Assembly: GCA_037439425.1 (NCBI GenBank)
Contig: JBBIWA010000045.1
Coordinates: forward strand, 1 to 43,403
Length of the DNA stretch: 43,403 bases
Source: JBBIWA01 sp037439425
GTDB taxonomy: Bacteria; Acidobacteriota; Blastocatellia; RBC074
Direction of reading: 5' to 3'
Both the position numbers and the translations under genes were made by a program. Positions 43,194 through 43,403 of the stretch are shown one piece after another. Numbering within the stretch: the stretch's first letter is position 1; the number at the start of each line of letters is the position of its first letter. Under the pieces are notes generated by a model that saw only the letters and a list, made by a program, of their open reading frames with translations, was not told where the DNA came from and searched no databases.

Positions 43194-43403
43194 TCAACCT
43201 GAGGTTGTTTTGACGAGCGGGAAGTCAATTTCAGTTTCGGCGACGTGATTGAAGTAGTTGGTGAACATGTTGAGCGCGACTGCAGCGACGATCTCAGCAA
43301 TATCACCATCATCAAAGCCTGCCCCTCGCAACTCGGCAACGTCTTCATCACTGACCCAACCGCGTTCGCGCACTAACTTGACCGCAAAGCGCAACGCCAC
43401 CGC
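43194..43403 (-). CDS. AhpD/carboxymuconolactone decarboxylase-like protein, C-terminal part, running off the right edge
   Basis: The last 69 residues of a peroxidase-related CMD-family protein: LRFAVKLVRERGWVSDEDVAELRGAGF, then EIVAAVALNMFTNYFNHVAETEIDFP, a typical C-terminus of AhpD-like alkylhydroperoxidases. The redox motif (CxxC, or UxxC in some selenoprotein members) lies in the missing N-terminal part, so its state cannot be judged. It continues past 43403. Confidence 0.85.
   Translation of the reverse strand, partial: AVALRFAVKLVRERGWVSDEDVAELRGAGFDDGDIAEIVAAVALNMFTNYFNHVAETEIDFPLVKTTSG

Overview
The window reads as a bacterial chromosome segment, probably from Acidobacteriota (inference). 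The grounds are two Oar-like TonB-dependent receptors with a carboxypeptidase-regulatory-like N-terminal domain, GC-rich coding sequence, a large acyl-CoA catabolic operon, and decayed Tn7-like, RHS and IS debris. At least two genes can be read only if UGA encodes selenocysteine, so the host should have selenocysteine machinery, although none of it lies in the window.

Layout. (1) 1-134: 5' end of an IS701-like transposase gene that cuts an acyl-CoA dehydrogenase gene (remnant 236-973). (2) 1005-11884: a tightly packed plus-strand operon for catabolism of CoA-activated acids. It holds two thiolase-like proteins without the classical Cys/His residues, two DUF35 zinc-ribbon partners, three crotonases with three different active sites, a BKACE (DUF849) enzyme, a fatty-acid hydroxylase/sterol desaturase-like gene interrupted by TGA, an amidohydrolase, a hot-dog thioesterase, a zinc alcohol dehydrogenase and an acyl-CoA dehydrogenase. 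(3) 12129-15982: small membrane proteins, a frameshifted M1-like peptidase, a truncated alpha/beta hydrolase and a DedA protein. (4) 16214-20724: HEAT-repeat protein, TonB-dependent receptor and an exported LolA-like protein. (5) 20747-25104: a putative phospholipid head-group module (LPG-synthase-TM flippase, EEP phosphoesterase, CDP-alcohol phosphatidyltransferase, LicC/IPCT-like nucleotidyltransferase), followed by a receiver-HATPase fusion protein.

(6) 26591-30012: a MITE-like repeat next to an IS427-like IS5-family element that truncates an RHS/YD-repeat gene. (7) 30604-35062: relic of a Tn7-like transposon (TnsA with a TnsB N-terminus, then a TnsD/TniQ-like C-terminus) fused to the last part of a mercuric reductase. 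It is followed by a MerR-type promoter and a set of mercury-handling genes: a broken small membrane protein, a 54-residue Cys-rich peptide, a MerT/MerC-like transporter, an outer-membrane protein, and a periplasmic MerP-like protein whose GMxCxxC motif is encoded as GMI-UGA-GL-UGA. (8) 35179-38978: an exported Cys-rich protein, a second TonB-dependent receptor and a GrdB-like selenoprotein with a UxxC motif and a textbook bacterial SECIS hairpin. (9) 39027-42883, minus strand: a DoxX protein, two GT2 glycosyltransferases (one of the TIGR04283 type), a GT-C mannosyltransferase-like protein and a small exported protein. (10) 43194-43403: C-terminus of an AhpD-like protein running off the right edge.

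The most notable content is the mercury locus with a double-selenocysteine MerP-like protein, a few kilobases from a second selenoprotein. No tRNA, rRNA or CRISPR array was seen.
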